From Kalaharituber pfeilii (taxonomy: Eukaryota; Ascomycota; Pezizomycetes; Pezizales; Pezizaceae), in the NCBI GenBank assembly GCA_015179045.1, contig WHUZ01000115.1, forward strand, positions 62,001-126,000: 64,000 nt of DNA, in the 5' to 3' direction. A model generated the notes under the pieces. It saw nothing but the letters and a program-made list of their open reading frames with translations, had not been told where the DNA came from and did no database searches. Position numbers and translations under genes: made by a program. Each line of letters opens with the position of its first letter. Positions within the stretch are counted from its first letter, which is position 1. This document shows, piece after piece, positions 24,501-36,419 of the stretch.

Positions 24501-26771
24501 AACCCCGGAAGCCATTGTCCCAACATTTCAACCTAACTCTCGTCCGATGTCAACTCCCATTCCGATTCCGATGGCTCTCCTATCCGAGCGGAAGCGTTTG
24601 CGCTTGGATGCTGTGAATCAATGAAAAACTTTACCGCTTTCCTAAAGTCTGCCTTTATTGGAACCTTGTCATTATGTTCAACGACTTCCACTAATCCCGA
24701 TACGTTCTGTGGTGCAATTCTGGGATTTTGATTTTGTCATTGTGTTGATGCTTTTTGGAGGTGGCCATGTTCTTGTTGGTGCTATCTCTATCTAGTACTT
24801 CGACCGCTGCGGGCAGGGGGAGTGGGGACTTATGTTAGCAATTGAACTTCAAAGATCATCGTCATAACTACTCGCTACCAGCCGTTACACGATAGCCGAC
24901 ACATCACAAAGGGGGTCTGGTGATATCGCGTCTCTCATTCTTTGCATAGGGAAGAAAGAAAAAGTCAAAAAGAGACATTGATAGTATGCTATGCCAGTCA
25001 AACCGAGGAATTAAACATAATCGCTAACAAGATACGAAGCAAGGGACTCCAACAGAACTCAACTGGAGCCCTTCCCCCCTTATGACCTCCACCCTACTGC
25101 CGTCATCTCTCTTCAGGTTCTCAAATCCAAGGACGCACATCGCTGCTACGCAGCCATGACCTTTACGCACTCGAGTTTCCAGGCGGACAAAGGGTCAGTT
25201 TAGAGTAAAACAACGACATCATATGCAAATTCCATCTGCTAGCTCTCGAATCTGAGTCCTGACCAGACGAAAACCTGCATCCCCCGTCTCCATTCCTGCT
25301 GCTGCATACACATCCGGATACGGTGCCACTTGTGTACGTGATGTGTGGCGATGGAGGTGGGGATACCGCGTATCTTGGGGCCTGGTGGTAGGACGAAAGA
25401 ATGCTCATGGTAGAAGGGTCATGGCGGGCAATAATGGGTGGTGTTGGATGCGTGACATGAAATAAAGTTTCCTGGGGGTGGAGGAGGCCTGGGTTCTGCA
25501 GGGGGCACTGCTGGTGATGCTGCGGGAGGCGGGGCGGGGACGGGTGCCAATTTCTCTCGCTCCTTCTTTTGAAAGACTGTTTTGACCGATGCACCAGTGG
25601 ACGCAATTGGGCGATGGGTCGACCTATCTACCCAATGTTGATGGATCGTTCGACATACTATCCACTCGTGCGTTGATAGTTTTAGATCGTTCGAACGATG
25701 CAGCAATGTGATCTGCTTGAACCTTTCCCAACTGCATTATGGCGCGATACAGGGGTGTGATGGAATACTGAATCAACTGGCTAATTATCACAGAATGAAC
25801 AGAAACAATTAACTGCCAACAATCTGATGGAATGCGCGAGAACACTCAGCTCTTGCCAGCTAAATGAGTACCCATCAGCCCCCACCGATACCAAAAGAAA
25901 AAATAGACAGCAAAAAGTTAAAAACGAGTTACCCCGGTTCCAACTCCCTGTTGATCATCGCTATAATTCTAGAATTCTAACTCTCAAGAGATCATTGTTG
26001 GAACTGGAGCATTACAGTCCATCTCATAGATGAGATGCCGGACAACCCTCTTCCCCAGCTCGACTCAAGAATCGAACCGGGGCCCTCAATTCTACACCTC
26101 TCCATGGTGCTTGTTGTTACCTCCATCGCTGGAGACAACAGCATTCCACTTCGACCAAGGCGCAGGTCAGTTCGAAACGGCTCAAAAAAAGAAAAACATC
26201 AACCCATTATCGCCCACTCCAACCGTCGCATCGCACTGTGAGTTCGCACCGCCACACCCCCCACTACCCCACCGCCCGCCCCCGACAACCCCTCCGGCGT
26301 GCTACGTCCCCCTTTAGCAGCCCCTCCAACAGCCCCAACAGCATTTCGCACTACCTTCTCGCACCACCCCCTTCAGTCGGACATTCAGCCGCCACGTTGA
26401 ACCGCACTTTCAACAGCACGTGCTTACATCCCCTTGTCGCGCCGCCTCTCAATTGCGCCTCCCGCTGCAACAGCCGCTTGAGCAGCCGCTCGAGTATCGC
26501 CTTCAGCAGCTGCTCCAGCAGCGACTCCGAAGGTTCTGCCAGCAACATCTCCGCCCCTGGTCCAACCACTCCGTCCCCACCACCCTTTCAGTAGCCATTG
26601 AGGTGGCCCCTTTAACAGCTTCTCGGATAACACAAATTTCTCCTTGGTAGGTCAGCTATTGCCATGCACTTTTGTTCTATATTATTTTTGTTTAATTCTC
26701 GGGAGTTCTCACCTTTTTATACCCATTGAATTTTTATCTTGTGATCTCTTGGTGGTTACAAGATCTTGCTC

Positions 26772-26885
26772 GTACAGAAGGCCTTGGGGTTTAATTCTAT
26801 ACCTCTCCATAGTCTCGGTATGTCTGTTGTCCTGTGGAAAGAGACTATGGAGAGGTATAGAATTAAACCCCAAGGCCTTCTGTAC
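26772..26885. repeat. Perfect 45-bp inverted repeat with 24-bp loop
   Basis: Positions 26,772-26,816 and 26,841-26,885 are exact reverse complements (starting GTACAGAAGGCCTTGGGG). The loop starts GGTATGTCTGTTGTCC. A single right-hand copy is the normal state in related modules, so the left arm is a recent inverted duplication. Confidence 0.95.
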
Positions 26886-27221
26886 CACAGTTCGGAAAGT
26901 AGACAGCTCCTCACCTTGTACCTCGGCCCCTCCGGCCACACCTTCTACTGCCTCTCCGCCTCTCTCTCCGGCTCTGTCACCGCCGCTTCTCTCTCCGCCT
27001 CTTCTCTCTCCGCCTCCTCCACCTCGTAAATTTCACCCCTCACTTGTGGCTCCCGCATATCCCACCGTCGACTCTCGTACTGCCTTCCTATTGCCTCTTC
27101 TACCGCCTCTCCTGCTGCCTCTTCAACAGTTCCTCCGACAGCCCTTCCGCCTCTCCTCTCCTACTTCCCCCCTCCTCCCTCCGCCTCTCCAATCACCTCT
27201 CCGCTGCCCCTCACCTCTCCT

Positions 27222-27290
27222 GCCCCCTCTCCTGCCCCCTCTCCTGCCCCCTCTCCTGCCCCCTCTCCTGCCCCCTCTCCCACCCCTCCT
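27222..27290. repeat. 12-bp tandem repeat
   Basis: TCCTGCCCCCTC is repeated about five times without interruption inside the C-rich module. It produces a Pro/Leu-Ser periodic peptide in one frame but nothing suggests it is translated. Confidence 0.85.
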
Positions 27291-27620
27291 ATCGCACAGC
27301 ATTGACAGGAATGATAGGATCATCTTGACAGTGACAGCATATAACGAGACTGACAAGATTCCTACCTCCGCCTCTCCTATCTCCGCTTATACCGTTCCCA
27401 CCGGGTATCTCTCATCTTCCGGCAATTCTGCATGTCCACCTCCCTCTTTCGCATAGAACTACGTTTCCCTGAATAATGCAAATTACTCCTTGGGAAATTG
27501 ACTTTTCCCCTTCTCGATAGCTCATTGTTTTGCGCTTCCTTGTGCCTGTTATTTATACCAATGGCATCTTCACTTTAAGTATCATGGGCTATTTGGGTAC
27601 ATGGGGTATTCAGGCAGACC

Positions 27621-29077
27621 AGATCTATGATATTGTTGGCGGAGGAAGGAGTAGCTGAGTTCATCTGTTGATTCCAAAGCGAGAGGGGGTGCACCTCCTA
27701 GAAAACAACTTATGAGAATAAGAGCTGCAGACGGACCTACTCTTAGTCGGCGAAGGGAATCTGGCTGAGTTGGGCTGTGGATTTCGAAGCAAGAGGTACT
27801 GCTCTTCTTAGAAAACAAGTGACTAACATCTGATTGCATGAGGGTTGTCGGTACAGGTGGTTCTTAGACGGACCAGACTTATAGCATAGTTCCGCGGACG
27901 AAAGCCTGACTCAGACGAGTTGTGAATTCCGAAGCCAGAGGTGCTGTCCCTCTTAAAAACAAGCATCTTTTAGGTACACGGGGTTGCGGGTTCACAGGGT
28001 TCGGTGTGAAAGGTGAGCTTCTACTCATGCTATATACTTGTTTTTCTTTTCTTTGTCAACGTTCTCACCTTGCGCAATCATCATTGTTTTGATGTTGAGC
28101 TATGGGTTACTTATGTGTATGGTGTTTGTGCCTGTGATGGACGGCTCAAGGGAGAAGATAAGAGAAGGAGCTTTTTACTAAGCGGTAGTCCGGTTCGAGA
28201 CTGGGTTTTTACGTCAGATCCTTCATACCGAAAAATGGTATTGTAATAAATAATTGAATAATTGAAAGATAAATCTCAAGTTCAACGTATGTGTGTTGGG
28301 GGTGCAAGCTGAACTCGTTTACCAAACCGTTCTTCAAACGAAATGAATAGTGCTAAATAGATGGAGCATGGACATTGTATAAAGCCAGTGCACGTGATTC
28401 TTCTCTCCCGAATCTCAGCTCCTTCGGGTAAGACCGGATGTGCACCAACGGTCGCCCCTAGGAAGTACATTCATTGCATCTCCGTTCTCACATCCCATTA
28501 CACTCGAATTCGTGGTAACTCTGGGGGATATTCATTCAACACCACGAGGTTTGATTTGAAAAGAGACATATTGGTACGTATTAGGCTTTCATATTGACAA
28601 CCAATGAAGATCTGTAATAATTAATAGAAACTCGTGAACAGGAAGTTCCAGAATTTGAATGTGGAGGAAATGGATATTTTTGCTGTGAGGAGAAGGAGTC
28701 TCTTGGCGTTACCCTCTCCGTTGTATATAGTTTATTGTCTGTTGCAACTCACCCGCGCTCAACTTCAGGTTTACTGATCCGTTACCGGTACCAGTAGTCT
28801 TAAACCTATAAAAGCTGCCCATTTCCGTAGCAGCTTCGAACCGAAGTGCTCGAGTACAGTACTGTAAGTACCTACGGTGCGCATGTGCATGTGTGTACGG
28901 GAGTACCTTGCCTGCATATCGCCAGACTTGGCGGCATTTCTGAGGCTGAGCCATCACTAACTCAACATCACCTTCGCATACTGGTCGCGATCCGACAGAC
29001 AACTAGCTTTACACCTGACATTCCGCAGAAAGATCCCATATAAAGTACACCATACCACAACATCGCAGTCAAAAGCC
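27621..29077. other. Gap upstream of the STAND gene
   Basis: The first 400 bp contain repeated GAATTCCGAAGC-like segments related to the modules at 200-430 and 45,090-45,250. No gene is convincing between 28,000 and 29,000. The 28,700-29,077 part is the likely promoter side of the STAND gene; I see no clear TATA box. Confidence 0.4.
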
Positions 29078-30593
29078 ATGTTCCGGAAGAAGAAAGAAAG
29101 TAGTGGACGGCCATCATCCATCCCCGAACAATCGAGAACCTTGGATAGGTTCCTAAGGCCATTCAAGCGAGATAGCCGAAGCCGCTCCCCGAGCCGCAGT
29201 CCTGGGACCCCAGGCTCCCCCGCCCATGATCCGCAGCCATCTCAGAGCCTCCATAGGAAAGCAGGTGAAGAAGAACAAGGCACACAGCATTGCAACCCCC
29301 CTTCGCAACAGCAGCATGCCGAAACTTTAACCTTACCTCAAATAGATCGTCAGCAGGAAAAACCTAGCTTTCTTGTGCCTAATGCGGATGGGAAGACTCA
29401 TTCTATCCATGATGAACCTGAGTCAGCCAAAGCCCAGCACGATGAAATTAACTTGTGGGTGGAAGCACATGAAAGGCTTCCGGAGAAATCCAAAAAGACC
29501 TTGGCAGATTGTGGAATAATCATCAGTGCAGAATCCAGTCAAGCTGGATTCTTGGATGAAATTCTGAGTTTTGCAAACCAGGCAAAAGAGAAAGTGGAAG
29601 CAAAAGATCGGAAAATCAAGTTTGGGGATATGCAAATCGATGTGGGACAAAAGGCACAAGCAATGGTCCACTGGATTAATAAGTTCAAGAGTATTGGGGA
29701 TATAGTTGTACAATATGACCCGGTGCATGCAGCTCTGCCTTCAAAGTGCCTTGGGCAGGGGTTAGATTTATCTTGCAAGTAAGTAAACGTCCAGACACCC
29801 CCTCCCTGCCTCCCGGTGATTTTCATTGGGGTGAACACCATCTATTACGTATTGCTTTTTCCGGCAGGTCATTGCATGATTAATTAACACCTTTTGGTCC
29901 ACCAGATTATTGTTGATAAGCAAGAATCTATGGAAGCAGCAGTGCTCGGAATGGAACGCATTACTATACTCATTAGCCGAGGTACCATATATGAGCAGTA
30001 CTTGTATCTAAAATCTGAGGAGGTACCTATGGAAGTGAGGAGAGCAACGGACGGCCTTCGCGAAGCTCTCGTAAAATTATATGCAACAATACTGAGCCTA
30101 TTGGGTGTTCTTATAGAACTCTTCACAAGTAATACGGGTATGTAGCTACGTTTTCGTCAGTTTGTATTGTGATTGCTAATTTTAATGAACTGCTATGTGC
30201 ATCAGCAAAACATTATCTGAACAGTGTAGTACGCCCAGGTGCTATTCTGGAAGAGCTCAACAAACTAGATGGACCAGAGTCTGCAGCGAACATAGCAGCT
30301 AGTGTAGTGGAAAGTTGCTGTAAGCTTGCCTCAGAGACACCCTTGAAACAGTTTGCAGCTAATTAACACTTCAAAACACCGTGAAACACAGATCAAAAGG
30401 AGACAAGACACTCTACTAAAGGTATGAACTTGCTCCAGTAAGTCTGGAATAGTAACTCTAACTTTAGCTTTATCTAGAAGTGTTCAACGGTCTCAAGATG
30501 CTTCTCCAAAGCTTTGAGCCTATGATAGCCCAAATGAATACAGCTGTTACGTACATATATAAACAAATTGAAGGTATTTTACAGGCCCAATGG

Positions 30594-30915
30594 TGTTGTA
30601 AAACGAGATGGTAATGCATCTGTATAGTCTGATGGCTTAATTGATACTGAGCATGAGAGAGAAAAACAATGATTTATATACAGGAGAGTCATTAAAATAT
30701 ATGACATAGTTATCAGACTTATGACGTTGTCACGAGCATGAGTTTGCCAAAGTAGCTGAGCCAAGACATGAGGCTGTGTTGCTGCTATATGATGAGAGCT
30801 GAAGATGACGACATATGCAGTGGTAACAACAGCTGAACATAGTGACAGCATCAGCTTGTCTTGTATCAGCTTAACTCGTGCATTGTATGCACACCTCAGC
30901 TCGTATCTTTCAACA
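30594..30915 (-). mobile_element. Solo LTR inserted in the STAND gene
   Basis: The 322-bp segment begins TGTTG and ends CAACA and is flanked by AATGG at 30,589-30,593 and 30,916-30,920, the 5-bp duplication expected of LTR retrotransposons. On the minus strand a TATATAAA box and pyrimidine-rich stretch suggest that transcription runs that way. No second LTR or coding part is present. Its removal rejoins STAND coding sequence on both sides. Confidence 0.85.
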
Positions 30916-32886
30916 AATGGGAACTCTCTTGATAGGTCAAATTAATCATTCATGGGCCTTAGAAACTAAGAAGATCACAATGCTCAAATGGTTTTCTGAG
31001 GTCCCATATCGAAGTCACCATGACCTGGCACAAGAGGGCCGAGTAGAGGATACTGGACAATGGTTTTTTGGAAGGCAAGAATTTCAAAGCTGGCTGGAAT
31101 CAAAGCAGTCACAAATGTTATGGCGACATGGGATTCGTGAGTTGATTCTGCGACCATCCACATCATAGAAAGGTACTAACTTTCTTCCTTCCTCAGCTGG
31201 TGCCGGAAAGACAAAGCTAGTGTAAGGATCAAAACCCCGTCGAAGCTTCCTGTATCACATAGCTAACAGAGCTTTGGTTGTTCAAGCTCCGCAAGTATTG
31301 ATCATTTGTACTTGATGGTGGACAAAGTATCATTCTTCTATTGCAAGCGTGATGAGGATATTCGTCGTGATACCCATCAAATTTTACTTTTCCTGGTCAA
31401 ACAGCTTGCATGTCCAGACACCGAGAAGATATGTGCAATCGCACAGGAAGCCTACAACAAAGAACAGAAAGACCCTGCCGCTAGGAAGCATCTGCCACTT
31501 GATGCAACTATCAGCCTATTTATCCAATTGGTTGACTGTTACCAAGACCCAGTCATTGTCTTAGATGCTCTCGATGAATGTCCCAAAGACTCCATAGTTT
31601 CGATTCTTAACGCATTCTTCACCATCATGAAGAAATCCACAGTTTCCGTCAAGGTGCTGGTATCCAGCCGCCATAGTCTGGATATTGAAACCCGTATGCA
31701 GAATGTTCCTCATGTAACTATTGAGGCAAGAGATAATGCTGAAGATATTAAAAATTATGTTGAGAAAGAGTTGGAGGCTAGAATTGAGGACAAGAGGCTG
31801 CTGCGGGGAAGGGTATCATCAAACCTTAGAGCAAAGATTAAGGAAGTGCTTCTGAGTGGCGCTAATGGAATGTAAGTACCTATCTGTCCTACATTCAATA
31901 TTCTTTATCGAAGGTCTTCAGCTTTGAGAGTGAGGACCTATTTACTGGTAATATTAATCAGAGGTACTTACGAATATCTTAGGTTTCTCTGGGTTGATTA
32001 TCAACTACGGGAGCTCTGTGCCCTAAATCTTGAGCGGGATGTTCATAAACGTCTGGGAAAGCTACCCAAAGATTTGACAGAGGTGTATGACGAAATCATG
32101 ACTTCAATAAGACTCCAACATGAAAGTGAACCTATCCTTGCAGAGCGAGCCCTCAAGTGGATGCTTGTTTCCTGCAGACCATTGGACCCCAGCGAACTAT
32201 GCGCAGCTGCAGAGGTTGGCTCAACACTTCCTCTAAATCAGTCTGAAGACGACACGGAGGCCACAGAAGTACTTGAACTTGACCATTTACTGGGCTTTTG
32301 TAGGGGATTACTTATTTTAGATAATTCTCTGGATGTTGTTCGTTTTGCACACTTGTCGGTACAAGAATATCTAGAAACCAAGAATTCAAGTTGGGGTATT
32401 CTGGATGCGCAGCTTCTTGTTGCTGAGGCTTGTTTGTGGACGCTTCAAAACCTACACTCAGATAGGCACTCTCTATATGATTACTCTCGCCGGTACTGGT
32501 TGAAACACTGCCAATCCTATCAATCCTTCGTTACATCATTAACCAGCAACGCCGCAACCACCTCCCTGTACCAACCAAAACTTGCATTGCTGGAGAGTTT
32601 CTTGGGTTCTTTTAACCATCCGAGTAATGCTTATGTGAAGTGGTCGACATGGCTAGAGTATAATACGTGGGACTTGAGTTCTGAGTTGTGGAAAATCAAG
32701 AAGTCAATAGAATCAACCCGCTTACGACCCATTTTTGCCGTAGCAATAGGTAGATTAGGTCATTTGGCTAGCTACCTGTGGGCCGCTGAAGAAGGCGACA
32801 TGCGCCTATGGAACAATTCTGGTGAATCTTTGTTGTATGTAGCTGCTAAGAGTGGTGATCTATGGACAGTGAAACAAATGCTTTGC

Positions 32887-34385
32887 AGGGGAGCTGATGT
32901 CAATGTTGTGGGGGGTAAGCATCGAACTGCTCTGGGTGTAGCTGCATATAAGAGATATCACCAAATAGTCTCACATCTGTTAGATCACGGAGCCGACACC
33001 AATGTTGTGGGTGGCAAGTATGGCACTGCCCTTAGTGCAGCGGCATATTCGGGATGGAAAGAAATAGTCTCACTACTGCTAGATCGAGGAGCAGATGCCA
33101 ATATTGTGGGTGGCAGCTATGGAACTGCCCTGGGTGTAGCTCCATTTAAGGGGAAAAAAGAAATAGTCTCACTTCTTCTAGATCGAGGAGCAGATGCCAA
33201 TGTCATAGGTGACAGCTATGGAACTGCCCTGGGTGCAGCTGCATATTCGGGAAAGAAAGAAATAGTCTCACTTCTGCTAGATCACGGAGCAGATGCCAAT
33301 GTTGTGGGTGGCACGTATGGAACTGCCCTGGGTGCCGCTGCATTTAACTGGAACAAAGAAATAGTCTCACTTCTGCTAGATCGAGGAGCAGATTCCAATG
33401 TCATGGGTGGCGTGTGTGGAACTGCCCTGGGTGTAGCTGCATTTAACGGGAACAAAGAAATAGTCTCACTTCTGCTAGATCGAGGAGCAGATGCCAACCT
33501 CGTGGGTGGAAAGTATGGAACTGCCCTGGGTACAGCTGCATATTGGGGAAGGAAAGAAATAGTCTCACTTCTGCTAGATCACGGAGCAGATGTGAACCTT
33601 GTGGGTGGCACGTATGAAACTGCCCTGGGTGCAGCTGCGTATGGAAATGAGAAGGAAATAGTCTCACTTCTGCTAGATCGAGGAGCAGATGCCAATCTTG
33701 TGGGTGGCAACTATGGAACTGCCCTGGGTGCAGCCGCATATAGGGGGAGGAAAGAGATAGTCTCACTTCTGCTAGATCGAAGAGCAGATGCCAATGTTTT
33801 AGGTGGTGACTATGGAACTGCCCTGGGTGCAGCTGCATATAGGGGGAGGAAAGAGATAGTCTCACTTCTGCTAGATCGAGGAGCAGATGCCAACGTTGTG
33901 GGTGGCGAGTATGGAACTGCCCTGGGTGCAGCTGCATATGGAGGTGAGAAAGAAATAGTCTCACTTCTGCTAGATCACGGAGCAGATGTGAACATTGTGG
34001 GTGGCACGTATGGAACTGCCCTGGGTGCAGCGGTTGAAAGGAAAGAAATAGTCTCACTTCTGCTAGATCGAGGAGCGGATGTCAACCTCGTGGGTGGAAA
34101 GTAGGGAACTGCCCTGGGGCAGCTGCATATTCAGGAAAGAAAGAAATAGTCTCACTTCTGCTAGATCGAGGAGCAGATGCCAACCTCGTGGGTGGAAATT
34201 ATGGAACTGCCCTGGGTACAGCTGCATATTGGGGAAGGAAAGAAATAGTCTCACTTCTGCTAGATCACGGAGCAGATGTGAACCTTGTGGGTGGCACGTA
34301 TGAAACTGCCCTGGGTGCAGCTGCGTATGGAGATGAGAAGGAAATAGTCTCACTTCTGCTAGATCGAGGAGCTGATCCATTTCCT
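32887..34385 (+). repeat. Array of 33-codon ankyrin repeats (99-bp period)
   Basis: Twelve complete repeats precede the stop at 34,102, one repeat is broken by the stop and a base loss, and two more plus a divergent capping repeat follow. The core GADANVVGGxYGTALGAAAY-x-KEIVSLLLDR barely changes, while about two to four positions after AAAY and around GG-x-Y vary. The pair at 33,487-33,680 is nearly identical to the pair at 34,165-34,370, which indicates block duplication or gene conversion within the array. Confidence 0.92.
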
Positions 34386-34523
34386 ACTCTCCCTGACGGC
34401 CACCCCTCGCCACTAGATTTGGCAGCCCAGAGAGGACATGAAGATATCGTGCAACTTTTGGAGTCAAAGAGAGTCAATTCTGCCACAAATGCGGGCACTG
34501 GTTCTATTGATACGTTGGAATAA

Positions 34524-36089
34524 GTTGCATAGGTTTCAATTATATGCCCTGTGAAGGATTCGTTCTTGACAAGTTTAGCTAGTAACGCGTTTTTGAAATT
34601 GATATGCTCTTCTAAATCCTTCGTGGCCCTTCTCCGTGATATATTGTCGAAGTTCGGTACCGATGATGGCACTACAAGAGTCTTCACGTAGCTATTCTTG
34701 TTTCTTTTTTCTTTTTTTCTTTTTGCGAGAGTGTGTATGTGTATGTGTTGGTCACATATCCCGCATACGGGCTACCTGCCTATGGAGTGAAGCTCAGGAT
34801 TCTAGTATACAGTTGGTTCCTGGGCGATGACACATGTATAGCTCTGGCTAACTGTGTAACTGGGATGGTACTTTTGAATGGGGTGGTTGCCTGTTCATGC
34901 CGTGCGGTCCAGTACTGGGAGATCTCGAGGGAATATTGAATGAGGAAGGCAAGAGAGTAGGAACATAGTATCTATTTAGTTCGTATTGACAGATGATGTT
35001 GACAGGTTGAGATGGATACAAAGATGTAAAACTGATAAAATGATAAGTAGAAAGATGATGATGCGCATAAAACAAACAACTTATACATCTAAGTATATAT
35101 CCATCACGTTGGTAGTCCACCTGTTGTCTTCCGAACCTTAACCGCATTTCCACTCAACCTTTGCTTGACCTGCAAATGCTATCCAGTCTGGCGTTAGAAC
35201 ATTGTACATTTTTCCGACTCCCGCTAGCACAGCGCTCTAGTAGTTACAGGTGTATGGTAGATCTTGATAAGCATCTTGTATCTGATCCCAATGTTATCTT
35301 GTATACCATGTAGACTTTTGTGCATTTGGTTTGTTCTTGCAGTTTATGTTAGCTGCATTATCTTGACCATGAGATGTATAAGGCTGGCTAGTCTGCGATC
35401 GATCTGAGTTTTATATGCTCGGGGGGTCGGTGTCCTCATTTGCTAACTGCAGTTAGTGGTCGGTTGCTATTTGTTCAATTATAAAGGATATGCTGTACTT
35501 TAGATATATATCTCTCGAGATGCTTGCATTAAACTGCCTTTACTCATTAGCGGTATGCAGATTTAAAAAACCCGGCCAGATTTTCCGGATCTCGAAATTT
35601 TACCTACAGTATTCCCGGGAAATCCTGCCATCTGCATACAAAATTTTATCTGTTTTTATTTTTTTTTTTTTCATGTTGCAAACTGGTTAAACCAGAGTAT
35701 TTCTGTGTTTTTTCATGAGATAAATCCCCAGTCGGATTTTTGCATGTTGCATTGTATATATCATGCGTATTGCAGGCCCCGATGCAGCAGTATTCAGGAC
35801 TCGGCACGCATAAATCTGTGTGAATCTTTCAGAGTCAGAATCTATTTCCATTTTAGCCGGTTCGATTTTCAACGAGAGGGTACTCAGATCACAGGCCAGA
35901 TAAATGCTGGATCTCATTTTGTATGGAGATAGTCTAAGCTGAATACCGCTATTGATAGCAGTGCATATGCTTACGTCAGAAGTCTGGCTATTTCCATACT
36001 TTGTACCTGCTTAGCAGATTTTCGCGACAGTTTGTGAGACTAGTCTCTCATGCCTCCTCTCCCGCCCCTCCTATGAACACCAGTCCATT
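34524..36089. other. Gap downstream of the STAND gene
   Basis: The first 200 bp are homologous to the sequence after the ankyrin fragment at 18,023-18,230, so they belong to the ancestral 3' UTR. A CT-rich tract at 34,690-34,725 precedes CACATATCCCGCATACGGGC, a weak match to the second LINE tail in reverse. The rest shows no gene. Confidence 0.45.
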
Positions 36090-36300
36090 TAAAAAATAGA
36101 GAGCGAAAAATCAAAAACAGGTTGTCCCCCGTTCCACCAGAACTGAATCATATGGAACCGGAGCATTACAGTCCATCTTGTAAAATTTCTGGACAACTCT
36201 TCTCCCCGGCTCGAATTCGAATTCACAATGCCCCTCCATGGCCACTTGTTGTAACCTCCGTCACTGCAGAAAACAGACCAACCACTTCGCCAAGCTAAAT
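36090..36300. repeat. Dispersed copy of a module from the 25.9-26.2 kb repeat
   Basis: The segment shares GGAGCATTACAGTCCATCT, the following ACAACTCTTC and CCCCTCCATGG-type blocks with 25,910-26,140. It shows that the module can move or duplicate on its own. Confidence 0.65.
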
Positions 36301-36419
36301 TTAGACAAAACCCCAATCACTTTTGCCTATCGCTCGCTCTTCCTGTTTCTGGGATGGTTGAAGTGTGCGAGTGATGGGCTGAAAAGGCACTTATCAGTGG
36401 CCTCTGATCCACGTGCCAG

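Larger units (their letters stand above)
21750..27620 (+). repeat. Right copy of the degenerate inverted repeat of unknown family
   Basis: This matches 190-4,620 in inverted order. It holds a cysteine pattern CCICLQQC near 21,925, a CNSCGGTYIYFGF block near 23,020, a serine-rich block near 23,250, an acidic block near 24,360-24,490 and at least two modules near 25,900-26,650 and 26,760-27,500 that end in ATAACACAAATTTCTCCTTG or AAATTACTCCTTGG, next to a potential donor in the first. Frames are broken repeatedly. Another copy of one module lies at 36,090-36,290 and another near 45,090-45,540. Function unknown. Confidence 0.55.
29078..34523 (+). pseudogene. NACHT-ankyrin STAND (NLR-like) gene, disrupted
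   Basis: In fungi such STAND NTPases act in self/non-self recognition and programmed cell death. Exon 1 (29,078-29,778) encodes a Ser/Arg/Pro-rich start and the NACHT_N domain up to YDPVHAALP. Further exons are 29,906-30,137 and 30,206 to about 30,320. The region 30,320-30,590 holds partly resolved exons. The Walker A GIPGAGKTKL is rebuilt across a 60-bp intron (31,137-31,196, branch TACTAAC). A 65-bp intron (31,222-31,286), an exon to 31,871 with Walker B VIVLDALDEC and sensor KVLVSSRH, and an intron 31,872-31,982 follow; then a winged-helix segment and ankyrins. Lesions: an 11-bp frameshifting insertion at 29,741-29,751, a solo LTR at 30,594-30,915, a TAT-to-TAG stop at 34,102-34,104 and a 1-base loss near 34,118. 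The original reading frame resumes to 34,523. A shortened protein cannot be excluded. Confidence 0.88.

Noticed and set aside
24031..24616. A 174-codon frame with an acidic block as a stand-alone gene
   Set aside because: It is part of the degenerate inverted repeat; the other copy at about 2,030-2,600 has the matching block in broken frames, and no splice-consistent gene could be built.
26030..26140. T-arm-like GGTTCGATTC on the minus strand suggesting a tRNA or tRNA-derived SINE
   Set aside because: No acceptor stem or anticodon arm pairs with it and box A is absent at the right distance; it belongs to the 25.9-26.2 kb module.
33443..34057. Minus-strand 204-codon repeat frame
   Set aside because: It is the antisense of the ankyrin array; its periodicity comes from the 99-bp units.
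29078..34523. Calling the STAND gene intact by moving splice sites
   Set aside because: The 11-bp insertion falls in a family-conserved block and the stop codon lies inside a repeat with open frame on both sides, so disruption is the simpler reading.
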